The notes beneath the pieces are model-generated. The model made no database searches. It saw only the letters and a list, made by a program, of their open reading frames with translations, and had not been told where the DNA came from. Positions 63,801 to 64,000 of a stretch of DNA of 64,000 nt are shown here, piece by piece. Each line of letters opens with the position of its first letter. The first letter of the stretch is position 1. Origin of the DNA: Candidatus Kapaibacterium sp. (lineage in GTDB: Bacteria; Bacteroidota; Ignavibacteria; Kapaibacteriales; UBA2268); the NCBI GenBank assembly GCA_023957315.1, contig JAMLHE010000010.1, positions 1 to 64,000 on the forward strand, given 5' to 3'. Made by a program: the position numbers and the translations under genes.

Positions 63801-64000
63801 ATAATAATTCCTCACCTATATTCTTTAATATAATCTTTACAAATAATAGAGCCAGTCAATTTGGTGGTGCAGTATTATTGACTAATTCTTCTTCATCTTT
63901 TACAAATTGCATATTTCTGAATAATAGGGGTAATTTGGGCGGAGCTGTGATGCAACTTCAAACCTGTAATTCAACTTACACTAATTGTTTGATGGCAAAT
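60818..64000 (+). CDS. Giant secreted parallel beta-helix protein, 5' part
   Basis: Open from ATG at 60818, behind GATTAGGAG, through the right window edge (at least 1061 residues). Signal peptide MKRIIQAVFIGFMFLFVFDYVQAQ. The mature protein consists of repeated modules of about 400 residues, starting at 60902 (FVKHDAAGANNGSSW), 62132 (FVKHDATGNNDGSSW) and 63332 (FVKHDASGANNGTSW); the periods are 1230 and 1200 bases. Each contains GDxIWVAAGTY, GGFAGTES...SERTDFG and ETILSGDL, then right-handed beta-helix repeats (GGGIHNN, NSSPTLINALIVNN), and ends with VNAGDN...DVRGEARI..TIDMGAFE. This is the layout of Bacteroidota surface adhesins or carbohydrate-binding/lyase-like proteins with PbH1 repeats; catalytic activity is not shown. 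Confidence 0.9.
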   Translation, partial: MKRIIQAVFIGFMFLFVFDYVQAQTTYFVKHDAAGANNGSSWTDAYISFQSALDVANSGDEIWVAAGTYKPSTDNGLGDESDARLYHFRMINGVEIYGGFAGTESNVSERTDFGNGGANETILSGDVGTEGVHTDNCYHVFYHPSGWGLTSSAVLDGFTIQYGYADGAAEHQRGGGIHNNTASPNLNNLIIKNNYSPNHGGGLYNFASAPNVTNSVIEDNTAYWGGGVFNGGASSPILTNVIIRHNQATSGGGGLYSITNSSPTLINALIVNNSAGSSGGGIENSSTASVTLVNVTIANNSATNGGGIFCISSTPSEIYNSIIWGNNAPSQGHQIYTDGSTINLYYSNYKNSSDDVQVNGSGAVNPDANTIFSAPKFVDPDNEDYRLVGSSHSVNAGDNTENSELFDVRGEARIQNTTIDMGAFEWTSTEDPDNILVFVKHDATGNNDGSSWDDALTSFQAALDAAAAGDTIWVAAGTYFPSKEADGTTDEPLFFTFQMISGVQIFGGFAGTESAVSERTDFGEGGANETVLSGDLLEDDIYSGSGATLSFQNMSDNCYNVIYNMSVDNTALLDGFTIMGGNAIGPYPLTEGGGIHNEFSSPVFNNLVVKYCNGYWYGAISNRTNCSITMSNSIIKLNKTNGSAALFLYNGSNATITNVLLYGNFSNSPGAAFRSEGSNTLFNNVTISNNHSNTGGGAGYIRGNTATMNNCIVYNNTTNQNGNEFYLDNNSTLNLNYSCYSDLTNYIYIEAGSAFNPDINSITSNPKFVNPASGDFRIASNSPVIDAGDDSYNSEAFDIRGNGFPRKLDGTDYTQVGTIDMGAYEYNSDTDPDGTFIFVKHDASGANNGTSWDDAFTSFQSALDDALSGDQIWVAAGTYKPSYDYGLGGGSRFNHFRMIEGVEIYGGFAGTETAVSQRTDFGEGGANETILSGDLNGDDIVDDLFTNKTDNCYHVFYHPNGLALTNNSVLDGFTISGGYALGAVDEFRRGAGIYNNNSSPIFFNIIFTNNRASQFGGAVLLTNSSSSFTNCIFLNNRGNLGGAVMQLQTCNSTYTNCLMAN

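Overview
The window looks like chromosomal DNA of an AT-rich, Gram-negative member of the Bacteroidota/Chlorobi (FCB) group. This is inferred from a T9SS-type C-terminal sorting domain, a TonB-dependent receptor paired with a DUF4249 lipoprotein, BshC of bacillithiol synthesis, a four-subunit 2-oxoacid:ferredoxin oxidoreductase (KorDABC) and many lipoproteins with short lipoboxes. A lineage near Ignavibacteria/Kapabacteria is plausible but unproven.

Layout. 1-1.7 kb: remains of a mobile element (HTH/excisionase-like gene, truncated primase-like gene, XRE regulator) with about twelve copies of an 11-bp motif, ending at the 3' end of the tmRNA gene (ssrA, minus strand). 2.2-8.3 kb: PepSY membrane protein, then a convergent minus-strand run pyrG (split by a one-base frameshift), GlmU-like sugar nucleotidyltransferase and a GT39-like membrane glycosyltransferase. 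8.4-12.6 kb: solute-binding lipoprotein, then an iron locus feoA-feoB-DtxR regulator with two identical-type palindromic operators in front of feoA. 12.7-21.4 kb: exported proteins (lipoprotein, HtrA protease, IPTL-CTERM protein, M28 peptidase, large surface protein, DUF3160 protein with T9SS signal).

21.7-32.4 kb is a copper/silver-type metal-resistance island: three small exported proteins (Cys-rich; CxxCH c-type haem motif; Met/His-rich lipoprotein), CusA-like RND pump, TolC-like channel, CopB-type P1B ATPase and CusB-like adaptor. It lies between two direct repeats of about 0.6 kb, the right one being a broken copy of the 5' part and upstream region of the DUF3160 gene. The probable division of labour is that CopB moves metal from cytoplasm to periplasm and CusCBA from periplasm to outside, with the small exported proteins as periplasmic or surface metal-handling accessories (inference).

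33.5-51.6 kb is mostly housekeeping and signalling: RlmI- and RimO-type modification enzymes, lipoprotein beta-carbonic anhydrase, divergent histidine kinase / response-regulator-PP2C phosphatase, old yellow enzyme, YceI with a MarR regulator, CHAD protein, FkbM methyltransferase, tRNA-Gly(CCC), two small heat-shock proteins behind a sigma-54-like promoter and nested palindrome, a large PAS histidine kinase and korDABC. 51.8-55.4 kb is an accessory patch: orphan lipoproteins, one gene broken in a TA repeat, and two toxin-antitoxin pairs, the second with a toxin interrupted by a stop codon. 55.4-60.2 kb: DUF4249/TonB receptor pair and bshC. 60.8 kb to the end: the start of a very large secreted beta-helix protein built from tandem repeats of about 400 residues, running off the window. 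Short palindromic repeats recur in the intergenic spaces, several placed as terminators.

No clearly new multi-gene system stands out. The best leads are the repeat array beside ssrA, the direct-repeat-flanked metal island with its unrecognised small exported proteins, and the sigma-54-like/dyad architecture before the hsp20 pair.
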